Shown: piece by piece, positions 32,388 through 41,877 of the stretch
How the letters are laid out: each line of letters begins with the position of its first letter
Position numbering within the stretch: position 1 is the stretch's first letter
Assembly: GCA_963591145.1 (NCBI GenBank)
Contig: CAVARE010000042.1
Span: 1 to 64,000, forward strand
DNA from: RGIG5612 sp963591145
Lineage (GTDB): Bacteria; Bacillota; Clostridia; Lachnospirales; Lachnospiraceae
Length of the DNA stretch: 64,000 nt
Reading direction: 5' to 3'
Translations under genes and position numbers: made by a program
Notes under the pieces: model-generated
What the model was told of the DNA's origin: nothing
What the model saw: the letters and a program-made list of their open reading frames with translations, nothing else
The model's database searches: none

Positions 32388-33926
32388 ATGGCCGACATTT
32401 ATACAACTTTTTATAATTACGTAAGGGACAATGAGATAATCAGGGAAAATGATCAGATAATAATTGGATTATCAGGAGGCGCAGATTCAATGTGCCTTCT
32501 TGTTTTGCTTGACAGACTCTCGTCAGAGATGCATCTGAACCTGACAGCAGTTCATGTCAATCATCAGCTGAGGGGCAAGGAAGCTGATGAAGATGAGAAA
32601 TATGTTAAGGAATTTTGTGAAAAGAAAAACATCATGTGCATAGGTGTACATGCAAATGTAAGACAATATGCCATTGAAAATGGGCTGAGCCTGGAAGAGG
32701 CCGGACGCGTTGCCAGATACCAGACCTTCTATCAGGTTGCCAGAAAATTAGCTAAGAATGATATTATACCTGATAACATAAAGGCGGCGGTAGCTCACCA
32801 TCGGGATGATAATGCGGAAACTATCCTTATGAACCTGATCAGGGGAACGGGACTCAAGGGTCTCAGAGGAATGCAGCCTGTGGCCAGAAGATTTGACATG
32901 ACTGTTATACGTCCTCTGTTATGCTTAGGCCGCAGTGAGATAGAGGAATTCCTGAAATCAGAAAATATCAAATACTGCACGGATTCAACTAATCTTAAGG
33001 ATGAGTATGCGAGAAATAAAGTCAGACTGAACATAATACCGCTGCTGAATACCATAAATAAGCAGGCGGCGGCACATATAAATGAAGCTGCCAGAGATAT
33101 AGTTCAGGCTCAGGAATATATAGAGGATGAGGCCAGACGTCATGGCTCATTGGTAATCGACAGGCGTGATGACAGTATATATGTAGATCTCAGCAGATTC
33201 AGTACGCTTAATAAAGCAGTTAAGAGTCAGATCGTCAGAAATATAATAGAAGAAATGGCTGGAAGACTTAAGGATGTAAGCCGCGTTCATATAGACAGTG
33301 TCCTTGCGCTTGAGGAGAAGCAGACTGGAAGAAAAGTGGAACTTCCTTATGGCATAATGGTAGTCAGAAGCTACAGCAATCTGATATTTAAAATGGCAAC
33401 AGACGAGGACAGGCATGCACATGACATGACAAGATATGCAAGGAGCAGGCATGGCATGCAGGCTACAGAGGATCCGTCCGATGAAACGGAAAATTTGCCG
33501 GAGGATGTACAGCAGCCTGAAGAATTGGTCATAGATCCTACAGTTCTTACTACGGATCCGGTCAGATATCAGCTGTGGAACGGGCTTGAAATAGAATTGA
33601 ATTTGGTACATGTCAATCCGGTTACACGGCAATATCTGATTGCTAAAAATGACTATACGAAAGCATTTGACTGTGCTAAAATCAAAGGCAATTTAGTCTT
33701 TAGAAAACCTGAATCGCAGGATGTAATACATTTTTTTGGCGGCAGCAAATCCGTCAAAAAATTCTTTGTTGATGAGAAGATTCCACAGGAAGAAAGACAA
33801 AATGCTCTGGTAATGACAGACAAGGATCAGGTAATGTGGATCCTGGGCTACCGGATGAGCGAGAATTTTAAGTTATCTGAAATGACAAATATGGCATTGC
33901 AGGTAACTATATGTATGGAAAATTGA
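32388..33926 (+). CDS. tilS: tRNA(Ile)-lysidine synthetase
   Basis: A 512-residue N-type ATP pyrophosphatase that converts C34 of the AUA-reading tRNA-Ile to lysidine. The PP-loop GLSGGADSMCLLVLL is at about 27, AVHVNHQLRG and AVAHHRDDNAETILMNLIRGTGL follow; the C-terminal TilS domain holds FFGGSKSVKKFFVDEKIP and WILGYRMSENF. Slightly longer than Bacillus TilS because of a charged linker around 345-385. It follows divIC after two bases. Confidence 0.96.
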   Translation: MADIYTTFYNYVRDNEIIRENDQIIIGLSGGADSMCLLVLLDRLSSEMHLNLTAVHVNHQLRGKEADEDEKYVKEFCEKKNIMCIGVHANVRQYAIENGLSLEEAGRVARYQTFYQVARKLAKNDIIPDNIKAAVAHHRDDNAETILMNLIRGTGLKGLRGMQPVARRFDMTVIRPLLCLGRSEIEEFLKSENIKYCTDSTNLKDEYARNKVRLNIIPLLNTINKQAAAHINEAARDIVQAQEYIEDEARRHGSLVIDRRDDSIYVDLSRFSTLNKAVKSQIVRNIIEEMAGRLKDVSRVHIDSVLALEEKQTGRKVELPYGIMVVRSYSNLIFKMATDEDRHAHDMTRYARSRHGMQATEDPSDETENLPEDVQQPEELVIDPTVLTTDPVRYQLWNGLEIELNLVHVNPVTRQYLIAKNDYTKAFDCAKIKGNLVFRKPESQDVIHFFGGSKSVKKFFVDEKIPQEERQNALVMTDKDQVMWILGYRMSENFKLSEMTNMALQVTICMEN

Positions 33927-34036
33927 TGTATAAACGACCTGACTTGTTTAGGCGGGCGCGAGCTGCTCTGAGCCGACCTGGCACAGAGACGGATGAAGCG
34001 ATACTTTCAAAGCAATGGAGAGGGCAGGAGGTATAA

Positions 34037-34552
34037 ATGAGTAAGATAAGTGTATTGATCCCTGAAGAGAAAGTAAGGGAAAGAATTAATGAAATGGGCG
34101 CAGAGCTCAGCGAAAAATACAAGGACACATCAGTTGTTCTTATCGGAATACTGAATGGGTCTGTTTTCTTTTTGTCTGCATTATCACAATGCATGACGAT
34201 TCCTACGGAGATTGATTTCATGGCAGCTTCAAGCTATGTTGGCACCGATTCAACAGGTAAGGTTCTGATCACGAAGGATCTTCAGCGTTCTATCGAGGGA
34301 CGACATGTAATTATAGTTGAGGATATAGTAGACACAGGTCAGACACTGCATTTGCTTAGGGAAATGCTTATGGACAAGAATCCGGCCAGTCTGGAAGTTA
34401 TATCACTTCTTGATAAACCGGATCGCAGAAAGGTATGCTTTGATGCGGATTATATCGGCTTCAGTGTACCTGACAAATTCGTTGTAGGCTGGGGAATGGA
34501 TTATAACCAGAGATACAGAAACCTTCCTTATATAGGGGTAATAGAAGATTAA
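34037..34552 (+). CDS. hpt: Hypoxanthine phosphoribosyltransferase
   Basis: A 171-residue purine salvage enzyme making IMP/GMP from base and PRPP. The PRPP loop VIIVEDIVDTGQTL and the early flexible-loop SSYVGTDSTGKV are present; the C-terminal FVVGWGMDYNQRYRNLPYIGV is typical. GGAGG lies six bases before the ATG. The 110 bases after tilS hold only a GC-rich stretch. Confidence 0.96.
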   Translation: MSKISVLIPEEKVRERINEMGAELSEKYKDTSVVLIGILNGSVFFLSALSQCMTIPTEIDFMAASSYVGTDSTGKVLITKDLQRSIEGRHVIIVEDIVDTGQTLHLLREMLMDKNPASLEVISLLDKPDRRKVCFDADYIGFSVPDKFVVGWGMDYNQRYRNLPYIGVIED

Positions 34553-34580
34553 GAGATAAAATTAAAACAGAGGATATTCA

Positions 34581-36455
34581 ATGGGAAAAAGTACTAAAGG
34601 AATTATCGCATATATCGTCATTATTCTGGCGATATTCGGAATCGTATTCTGGATGACGCGATCAACGGAAACAACAGAAACCTATACTTACAGTGAATTT
34701 GAAAAGGATCTTGATGCAGATACAATATCAAGCATATCTATCAAGCAGAATTCTGAGATTCCTACAGGCGTTGTTATAATCAAATTCAATGATTCGACAG
34801 TTGCACAAATGTATGTAGAGGACGTAGGAACCATCACCAAGGAACTCCAGGACAGAGGAATGGAGTATAAACTAAGTGACGTCACAAGGCAGGGATTTTT
34901 CACCAGCACCATACTGCCGATGATCGTAATGCTGATCGTAATGATCGTATTCTTCTCCATCATATCGAGAAATACCGGAGCTGGCGGAGGCAATGTAATG
35001 ACCTTCGGCAAGAGCCGGGCCAAGGCCACGCAGGCTTCAGATAACAAGACTACATTTAAGGATGTAGCCGGTCTTAATGAGGAAAAGGCTGAGCTGGAGG
35101 AGGTCGTTGACTTCCTTAAAAATCCGCAGAAATATACAAAAGTTGGAGCACGTATTCCTAAGGGAATGATCCTCGTAGGCCCTCCGGGAACTGGTAAGAC
35201 ATTATTGGCCCGTGCGGTATCAGGCGAGGCGGGAGTTCCGTTCTTCCATATATCAGGTTCGGATTTCGTAGAGATGTTCGTAGGCGTTGGCGCTTCCCGT
35301 GTACGTGATCTGTTCGGCGAGGCTAAAAAGAACGCACCTTGTATCATCTTTATTGATGAGATTGATGCTGTGGCGAGACGCCGTGGATCAGGACTGGGCG
35401 GCGGACATGATGAGAGAGAGCAGACATTGAACCAGATTCTCGTAGAGATGGACGGATTTGGCGTTAATGAAGGCATTATCGTAATGGCTGCTACTAACCG
35501 TGTTGATATTCTGGATCCTGCTATTTTAAGACCAGGACGTTTCGACAGAAAGATCTACGTCGGCAAGCCTGATGTGGCTGGACGAGAGGCTATACTTAAG
35601 GTTCATGCACGCAACAAGCCGTTGGCAGAGGATGTTAATCTCGAGACGGTTGCAAGGACGACAGCAGGATTTGCTGGAGCAGATCTGGAAAACCTGCTTA
35701 ATGAAGCAGCTATCAATGCGGCAGCTGAAAATAGAGGCTATATCAAACAGTCGGATATTGAAACCGCGTTTATTAAGATCGGTATCGGCGAAGAGAAGAA
35801 GAGCCGTGTTATATCAGACAAGGAAAAGAGGATCACAGCATATCATGAGAGCGGACATGCAATCCTGTTCCACCTGCTCCCAGATGTAGGACCTGTTCAT
35901 ATGGTATCAATCATCCCTACTGGAATGGCTGGAGGTTATACGATGCCGTTGCCTGAAAAGGATGAAATGTATGTAACGAAGGGCAAGATGCTTCAGAATA
36001 TCATGGTATCTCTCGGCGGACGTATTGCAGAGGAGCTTATATTCGATGATATAACGATGGGCGCTGTTCAGGATATCAAGCAGGCTACACAGACAGCGCG
36101 TGCGATGGTTACCCAGTATGGTATGAGCGATAAGCTGGGACTTATTGATTATGCAGGTTCAGATTCTGATGAGGTATTCATCGGAAGAGACTGGGGTCAG
36201 GCTAAGTCATATTCAGAAGCAACCGCAACTCTGATTGATGAAGAGGTTAAGAAGATCATCGACAAATGCTATGAGCAGGCACGTGATATTGTCGAGAAGC
36301 ATATGTATGTTCTTGAGGCCAGCGCACAGCTGCTCCTTCAGAAAGAGAAGATCACGAGAGAAGAATTCGAAGCATTGTTTAATGCTCCGAGTGTAATAGA
36401 CGGAGAGGCTCAGGTTATGGACGGACACAATGATCAGAATGCTGAAATGATGTAA
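34581..36455 (+). CDS. ftsH: ATP-dependent zinc metalloprotease FtsH
   Basis: A 624-residue membrane AAA protease. Two transmembrane helices flank a small outer domain (residues 7-25 and about 105-128). The AAA module has GPPGTGKTLLARAVSGEAGV, FIDEIDAV and the second region of homology TNRVDILDPAILRPGRFD; the protease has the zinc motif HESGH. The C-terminal tail is acidic and short. It degrades misfolded membrane proteins and short-lived regulators. Last gene of the S4-divIC-tilS-hpt-ftsH cluster. Confidence 0.97.
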   Translation: MGKSTKGIIAYIVIILAIFGIVFWMTRSTETTETYTYSEFEKDLDADTISSISIKQNSEIPTGVVIIKFNDSTVAQMYVEDVGTITKELQDRGMEYKLSDVTRQGFFTSTILPMIVMLIVMIVFFSIISRNTGAGGGNVMTFGKSRAKATQASDNKTTFKDVAGLNEEKAELEEVVDFLKNPQKYTKVGARIPKGMILVGPPGTGKTLLARAVSGEAGVPFFHISGSDFVEMFVGVGASRVRDLFGEAKKNAPCIIFIDEIDAVARRRGSGLGGGHDEREQTLNQILVEMDGFGVNEGIIVMAATNRVDILDPAILRPGRFDRKIYVGKPDVAGREAILKVHARNKPLAEDVNLETVARTTAGFAGADLENLLNEAAINAAAENRGYIKQSDIETAFIKIGIGEEKKSRVISDKEKRITAYHESGHAILFHLLPDVGPVHMVSIIPTGMAGGYTMPLPEKDEMYVTKGKMLQNIMVSLGGRIAEELIFDDITMGAVQDIKQATQTARAMVTQYGMSDKLGLIDYAGSDSDEVFIGRDWGQAKSYSEATATLIDEEVKKIIDKCYEQARDIVEKHMYVLEASAQLLLQKEKITREEFEALFNAPSVIDGEAQVMDGHNDQNAEMM

Positions 36456-36610
36456 TACTGCAAATGTTTTGTCGAAACTGCACAAAATTAGCAAGAAAAA
36501 TAGTGGAATTTTGGCAAGACAGTTTCGGGGTTCCATGATAATATATGCATCGTAAAACCCCCAATACATATAGTTTTACAACACCCCATAAAATGAAATA
36601 CCTTCTCCTT

Positions 36611-36640
36611 AATATAGCCGGCAAGTATGCCGGCTATATT
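36611..36640. repeat. Perfect 13-bp hairpin in the ftsH-uvrB gap
   Basis: AATATAGCCGGCA, loop AGTA, TGCCGGCTATATT. No T-run follows, so it is either a weak terminator or another signal. The rest of the 330-base gap is AT-rich apart from the LexA box. Confidence 0.6.
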
Positions 36641-36684
36641 ACTGTCCAGAGATAAATTCTAAAGAAAATGTGGCTTACGGTTCT

Positions 36685-36698
36685 CGAACAAACGTTCG
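36685..36698. promoter_or_regulatory. LexA (SOS/Cheo) box upstream of uvrB
   Basis: CGAACAAACGTTCG fits the Gram-positive LexA consensus CGAACRNRYGTTCG at every position. It lies about 100 bases before uvrB, so uvrB-uvrA should be repressed by LexA and induced by DNA damage. Confidence 0.9.
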
Positions 36699-36785
36699 AA
36701 ATAACTCTTTACTTATTAAACATATCTTGCTATACTTCTGTAGGCTTTTTAGTATGCTGACATGCCGTGAGCAGAGGGGATGACT

Positions 36786-38771
36786 ATGCAGGAAAGTAGA
36801 TTTAAATTAGTTTCAGAATATAAACCGATGGGCGATCAGCCCCGTGCGATTGAAGAGCTGGTCAATGGCTTCAAGGCGGGCAATCAATTTCAGACGCTGT
36901 TAGGAGTTACAGGATCTGGTAAGACATTTACCATGGCTAATGTAATCCAGGCTCTTAACAGACCTACGCTTGTCATCGCCCATAATAAGACGCTGGCGGC
37001 TCAGCTGTATAGCGAATTCAAGGAATTCTTCCCGGAAAATGCAGTCGAATATTTCATTTCCTATTACGATTATTATCAGCCAGAGGCATATATTCCTTCA
37101 TCTGATACATATATAGAGAAGGACTCGTCTATAAATGACGAGATCGACAGACTGAGGCATTCGGCGACTACGTCACTCGTTGAGCGCAAGGATGTTATAA
37201 TCGTTGCCTCAGTTTCATGTATATATGGCATAGGTGATCCTGAAGAATATGCCAGAAGCTGCGTCTCACTGCGTCCCGGTATGACGAAGGACAGAGATGA
37301 GGTTATTAAGGAACTTATAAGGATTCAGTATGAGAGAAATGATATAGATTTCACCCGTGGAACCTTTAGGGTCAGGGGCGATACGATAGAGATAATCCCT
37401 GTTACCCATGACTCCTCGGCTATCAGGGTTGAATTCTTCGGAGATGAGATAGACAGAGTATCGGAGATCGACGTACTCACGGGTGCTGTTAAGGCCAAAC
37501 TCTCCCATGCAGCGCTTCTTCCTGCGTCGTATTACGTCGTACCGCCTGAGAGAATGGAACGCGCTCTTGAAAATATTAAGGAAGAGCTGGACGAGCAGGT
37601 AAAATATTTTAATGATAATAACAAATTCATAGAGGCACAGCGTATATGGGAGCGAACCAACTTCGATATGGAAATGATGCGGGAGACCGGCATTTGCTCA
37701 GGAATAGAGAATTATTCAAGGCATCTCACGGGATTGCAGCCTGGGGAGCCGCCGGCTACGCTGATAGATTTCTTCAAGAATGAATTCTTAATTATAGTGG
37801 ATGAGTCGCATATGACGATTCCACAGATCGGCGCTATGTATAATGGCGACCATTCCAGAAAGCAGACGCTGGTAGAATATGGATTCAGACTTCCGTCTGC
37901 CATGGATAACAGACCGCTGATGTTTGATGAATTTGAGCAGAAGATAGATCAGATGATGTTCGTATCTGCTACGCCAGGCAAATACGAGGCTGCACATGAG
38001 CTTATGCGAACCGAACAGATCATAAGGCCTACGGGACTGTTGGATCCTGAGATATCCGTGCGTCCTGTAGAGGGGCAGATAGATGATCTGCTGTCTGAGA
38101 TAAATAAGGAAACTGCCAGGGGCAACAAGGCGCTGGTTACGACGCTGACCAAGAAAATGGCCGAAAGCCTCACGGACTATCTGAGAGAAGCTGGTGTGCG
38201 TGTAAGATATCTGCATTCTGATATAGCAGCGCTGGAGAGAACTGAGATAATAAGAGATATGCGTCTGGATGCATTTGATGTGCTGGTGGGAATCAACCTG
38301 TTAAGAGAGGGTCTGGATATTCCTGAGATCGCGCTGGTAGCGATTCTGGACGCGGACAAGGAAGGCTTCTTAAGAAGCGAGACATCGCTTATTCAGACCA
38401 TAGGCCGTGCTTCACGAAATGCGGAGGGTCATGTCATCATGTATGCGGATGTAATGACGGATTCTATGAATGCGGCCATTACCGAGACCAACAGAAGACG
38501 TAAGATCCAGCAGGCATATAATGAAGAGCATGGAATCAAGCCTGCGACCATTAAGAAGGCAGTCAGGGATCTTATCAGCATCACCCATGAAGCAGAGAAG
38601 GCTGGCAAGAAATTGTCCAAGGATCCTGAGTCCATGAGCGTATCGGAATTAAAGGCATTGATTGCTAAGATTAAGCGGCAAATGGAGCGGGCGGCAACTA
38701 ATCTGGATTTCGAGTCGGCTGCTCAGTTAAGAGACCAGATGCTGGAATTGCGTAAGCATTTGGATGAATGA
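36786..38771 (+). CDS. uvrB: Excinuclease ABC subunit B
   Basis: A 661-residue helicase-like nucleotide excision repair protein. Walker A GVTGSGKTFTMAN is near residue 40, the beta-hairpin YYDYYQPEAYIPSSDTYIEKD near 95, and DESHMTIPQIGAMYNGDHSRK follows. Helicase motif VI is QTIGRASRNAEGHV and a C-terminal UVR motif ends the protein (NLDFESAAQLRDQMLELRKHL). I use the ATG at 36786, six bases after AGAGGGG; the ATG at 36780 touches the ribosome site. Forms a unit with uvrA under LexA control. Confidence 0.97.
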   Translation: MQESRFKLVSEYKPMGDQPRAIEELVNGFKAGNQFQTLLGVTGSGKTFTMANVIQALNRPTLVIAHNKTLAAQLYSEFKEFFPENAVEYFISYYDYYQPEAYIPSSDTYIEKDSSINDEIDRLRHSATTSLVERKDVIIVASVSCIYGIGDPEEYARSCVSLRPGMTKDRDEVIKELIRIQYERNDIDFTRGTFRVRGDTIEIIPVTHDSSAIRVEFFGDEIDRVSEIDVLTGAVKAKLSHAALLPASYYVVPPERMERALENIKEELDEQVKYFNDNNKFIEAQRIWERTNFDMEMMRETGICSGIENYSRHLTGLQPGEPPATLIDFFKNEFLIIVDESHMTIPQIGAMYNGDHSRKQTLVEYGFRLPSAMDNRPLMFDEFEQKIDQMMFVSATPGKYEAAHELMRTEQIIRPTGLLDPEISVRPVEGQIDDLLSEINKETARGNKALVTTLTKKMAESLTDYLREAGVRVRYLHSDIAALERTEIIRDMRLDAFDVLVGINLLREGLDIPEIALVAILDADKEGFLRSETSLIQTIGRASRNAEGHVIMYADVMTDSMNAAITETNRRRKIQQAYNEEHGIKPATIKKAVRDLISITHEAEKAGKKLSKDPESMSVSELKALIAKIKRQMERAATNLDFESAAQLRDQMLELRKHLDE

Positions 38772-38799
38772 AATATTAAAAAGAAAGTGTGTTACATAA

Positions 38800-41757
38800 A
38801 TGGCTGCAGGAGAACAAAAATATATAAAAATAAGAGGTGCATCAGAAAATAATCTGAAGAATATCGATCTGGATATACCACGTAACGAGATGGTTGTATT
38901 TACAGGCCTGTCAGGAAGCGGCAAGTCTTCGCTGGCATTTGACACTATCTATGCAGAGGGACAGAGAAGATATATGGAGTCCCTGTCGTCCTATGCAAGG
39001 CAGTTCCTGGGTCAGATGGAGAAGCCTAAGGTAGAGTCCATCGAAGGCCTGTCTCCTGCCATATCGATAGATCAGAAGGCAACTAATAGGAATCCCCGTT
39101 CTACAGTAGGCACGGTAACGGAGATTCATGACTATCTGAGGCTTCTGTATGCCAGAGTCGGTATACCCCATTGCCCTAATTGTCATAGGGAGATAAGCAG
39201 GCAGACGGCGGATCAGATGGTGGATACGATTATGGCGCTTCCTGCCGGTACTAAGCTTATGCTCCTGGCGCCTATTGTAAGAGGACGCAAGGGCGAGCAT
39301 GTCAAGCTCCTGGAGTCAGCCAGAAAGCAGGGCTTCGTGAGAGCCAGAATTGATGGCATCAATTATGATCTGGATGAAGAGATCAAGCTGGAGAAAAATA
39401 ACAAGCATAATATAGATATCGTTGTAGACCGAATCGTAGTCAAGGAAGGCATAGAATCGAGGCTTACGGACTCTGTTGAGACTGTACTTAATATGGCAGA
39501 CGGGCTTATGACAGTTCAGATAGTGAGCTGGCCGGAGGGAGCAGTCAGGCCGCAGACTGCAGGCACCATGAAACCGTCTGATAGTGTGGCTGTGACATCG
39601 GGTCAGCCAGCGGAATTTGCAAATGAAGACAAGGCAGTGCCTGTAGTAGATGAGAACAATGAGATGCATTTTTCATCCAGCTTCTCATGTCCTGACTGCG
39701 GTATCAGTATAGGCGAGATTGAGCCTAGAAACTTCTCATTCAATAACCCATTCGGCGCATGTCCTGTATGTGCCGGCCTGGGATATAAGATGGAATTTGA
39801 CGCAGATCTCATGATCCCTGATAAGAGCCTCAGCATTAACCAGGGCGCCATTGCAGCCATGGGCTGGCAGAGTGCGAATAAGAGCACCAGCTATGCCAAT
39901 GCTCTGCTGCGGGCACTGGCTAAGAAGCATAACTTCAGCCTGGATACACCATTTGAGGATTATCCTGATAAGATTAAGAAGATACTCTTATATGGCGACA
40001 CGGTGAGCGTCGATGTTTATTATAAGGGACAGCGAGGCTCCGGCATATATCCTACGGTATTCGAGGGCTTGATTGAGAATGAAAACAGACGCTACAAGGA
40101 GACATTTTCTGATACTGCCAAGAAGGAATATGAGGAATTCATGCGCATAAGCCCGTGCGAGGCATGCAAGGGTATGCGTCTTAATAAGCAGAGCCTGGCT
40201 GTGACTGTGGGCGGTGCGAATATCCATGAGGTCTCCGACATGACTGTAGGTGACTGCCTCAGCTTCTTCGAAAATCTACAGCTGTCATCGTCGGGAATGG
40301 TTATCGCAGGACCTATATTAAAGGAAGTCAGATCGCGTCTTAAGTTCCTGCTGGATGTAGGCCTGGATTATCTGACACTTACAAGATATGCAGCCAGCCT
40401 CTCTGGCGGCGAGGCTCAGAGAATCAGGCTGGCCACGCAGATAGGCTCGGGACTTACGGGAGTGCTGTATATCCTGGATGAGCCTAGCATCGGTCTGCAT
40501 CAGAGGGATAATGATAAGCTGCTGGCGACCCTTAAGAAGCTGAGAGATCTGGGAAATACCCTTATAGTTGTAGAGCATGACGAGGATACTATGAGACAGG
40601 CGGATACGATCGTGGACATCGGTCCTGGAGCAGGCGAGCATGGCGGTGAGGTCGTAGCCGTAGGAACAGCTGAGGAAATCATGAAATGCAAGGGCAGCAT
40701 CACAGGCGACTACTTAAGCGGCCGCAGATTCATAGAGCTTCCTGACGAGAGAAGGAAGCCAACCGGCTGGATAGAGGTCAAGGGAGCTGCCGAGAATAAC
40801 CTTAAGAATATCAATGTCAGATTCCCGTTGGGTGTCATGACCTGCGTTACCGGCGTATCGGGAAGCGGCAAATCCTCTCTCGTAAATGAGATCTTATATA
40901 ACAGCCTGGCCAAGACTCTGAACAGAGCCAGAACTATTCCAGGCAAACACAAATGCATAGAAGGCACGGATCAGCTCGATAAGGTAATCTGCATTGACCA
41001 GAGTCCTATTGGCAGAACTCCGAGGTCCAATCCTGCGACATATACGGGAGTATTTGACCTGATCAGGGATCTATTTGCCCAGACAACAGATGCTAAGGTA
41101 CGCGGCTATGACAAGGGCAGGTTCAGCTTCAATGTCAAGGGCGGCAGATGCGAGGCCTGCGCAGGCGACGGCATTATTAAGATCGAGATGCATTTCCTCC
41201 CAGACGTATATGTAAAATGTGATACGTGTCACGGCCAGCGCTACAACAGGGAGACTCTCGAGGTTAAATATAAGGGCAAGAGTATCTATGATGTACTGGA
41301 TATGACGATCGAGGATGCCATGGAATTTTTCGAAAATGTGCCTAAGATTTATTCTAAGATCAAGACCTTGTATGAGGTAGGTCTCGGATATATCAGGCTG
41401 GGACAGTCTTCTACGACCCTGTCTGGCGGCGAGGCACAGCGAGTTAAGCTGGCGACAGAATTAAGCAGGAGGCCTACAGGCCGCACGATGTATATCCTTG
41501 ATGAGCCGACGACAGGACTTCATTTCGAGGATGTGAGCAAGCTGGTAACGATCCTGAGACGCCTGTCGGATGGCGGCAACAGCGTGGTCGTAATCGAGCA
41601 TAATCTCGAGGTTATCAAGGTCGCAGATTATATCATTGATATGGGACCTGAGGGCGGCAAACGCGGCGGCACAGTGATAGCTAAGGGGACACCGGAAGAA
41701 GTTGCGAAATCGGAGGTAAGCTATACCGGCAAATATCTTAAGAAGTATCTTGCCTGA
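38800..41757 (+). CDS. uvrA: Excinuclease ABC subunit A
   Basis: A 985-residue damage sensor with two ABC modules: Walker A GLSGSGKSSLAFDTIYAEGQ and GVSGSGKSSLVNEIL; signatures SLSGGEAQRIRLATQIGSGL and TLSGGEAQRVKLATELSRR. Zinc cysteine pairs include CPDC..CPVC and CEACAGDG..CDTCHGQRY. It is slightly longer than typical because of an insert of about 35 residues (near 255-290, rich in Ser, Asp and Glu) before the second zinc motif. Follows uvrB by 28 bases. Confidence 0.97.
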   Translation: MAAGEQKYIKIRGASENNLKNIDLDIPRNEMVVFTGLSGSGKSSLAFDTIYAEGQRRYMESLSSYARQFLGQMEKPKVESIEGLSPAISIDQKATNRNPRSTVGTVTEIHDYLRLLYARVGIPHCPNCHREISRQTADQMVDTIMALPAGTKLMLLAPIVRGRKGEHVKLLESARKQGFVRARIDGINYDLDEEIKLEKNNKHNIDIVVDRIVVKEGIESRLTDSVETVLNMADGLMTVQIVSWPEGAVRPQTAGTMKPSDSVAVTSGQPAEFANEDKAVPVVDENNEMHFSSSFSCPDCGISIGEIEPRNFSFNNPFGACPVCAGLGYKMEFDADLMIPDKSLSINQGAIAAMGWQSANKSTSYANALLRALAKKHNFSLDTPFEDYPDKIKKILLYGDTVSVDVYYKGQRGSGIYPTVFEGLIENENRRYKETFSDTAKKEYEEFMRISPCEACKGMRLNKQSLAVTVGGANIHEVSDMTVGDCLSFFENLQLSSSGMVIAGPILKEVRSRLKFLLDVGLDYLTLTRYAASLSGGEAQRIRLATQIGSGLTGVLYILDEPSIGLHQRDNDKLLATLKKLRDLGNTLIVVEHDEDTMRQADTIVDIGPGAGEHGGEVVAVGTAEEIMKCKGSITGDYLSGRRFIELPDERRKPTGWIEVKGAAENNLKNINVRFPLGVMTCVTGVSGSGKSSLVNEILYNSLAKTLNRARTIPGKHKCIEGTDQLDKVICIDQSPIGRTPRSNPATYTGVFDLIRDLFAQTTDAKVRGYDKGRFSFNVKGGRCEACAGDGIIKIEMHFLPDVYVKCDTCHGQRYNRETLEVKYKGKSIYDVLDMTIEDAMEFFENVPKIYSKIKTLYEVGLGYIRLGQSSTTLSGGEAQRVKLATELSRRPTGRTMYILDEPTTGLHFEDVSKLVTILRRLSDGGNSVVVIEHNLEVIKVADYIIDMGPEGGKRGGTVIAKGTPEEVAKSEVSYTGKYLKKYLA

Positions 41758-41773
41758 TAATTTATAAAGAAGT

Positions 41774-41826
41774 AACTATTCGGCGCTGCATTTGCGATAA
41801 GTAAATTCGCAGGGCACTAGATAGTC
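41774..41826. repeat. Family C repeat (hairpin with TAACTATTC ends)
   Basis: GTAACTATTC (41774-41783) opens and AGATAGTCAC closes an AT/GC-mixed segment; the ends are imperfect inverted repeats. Related pieces occur at 16736-16803, 30220-30235 (inverted), 55443-55470 and 1147-1165. Confidence 0.5.
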
Positions 41827-41877
41827 ACTAAAAAATAACTTGCAATATTGCCGTAAAAACTTGATAATTAGGACATT

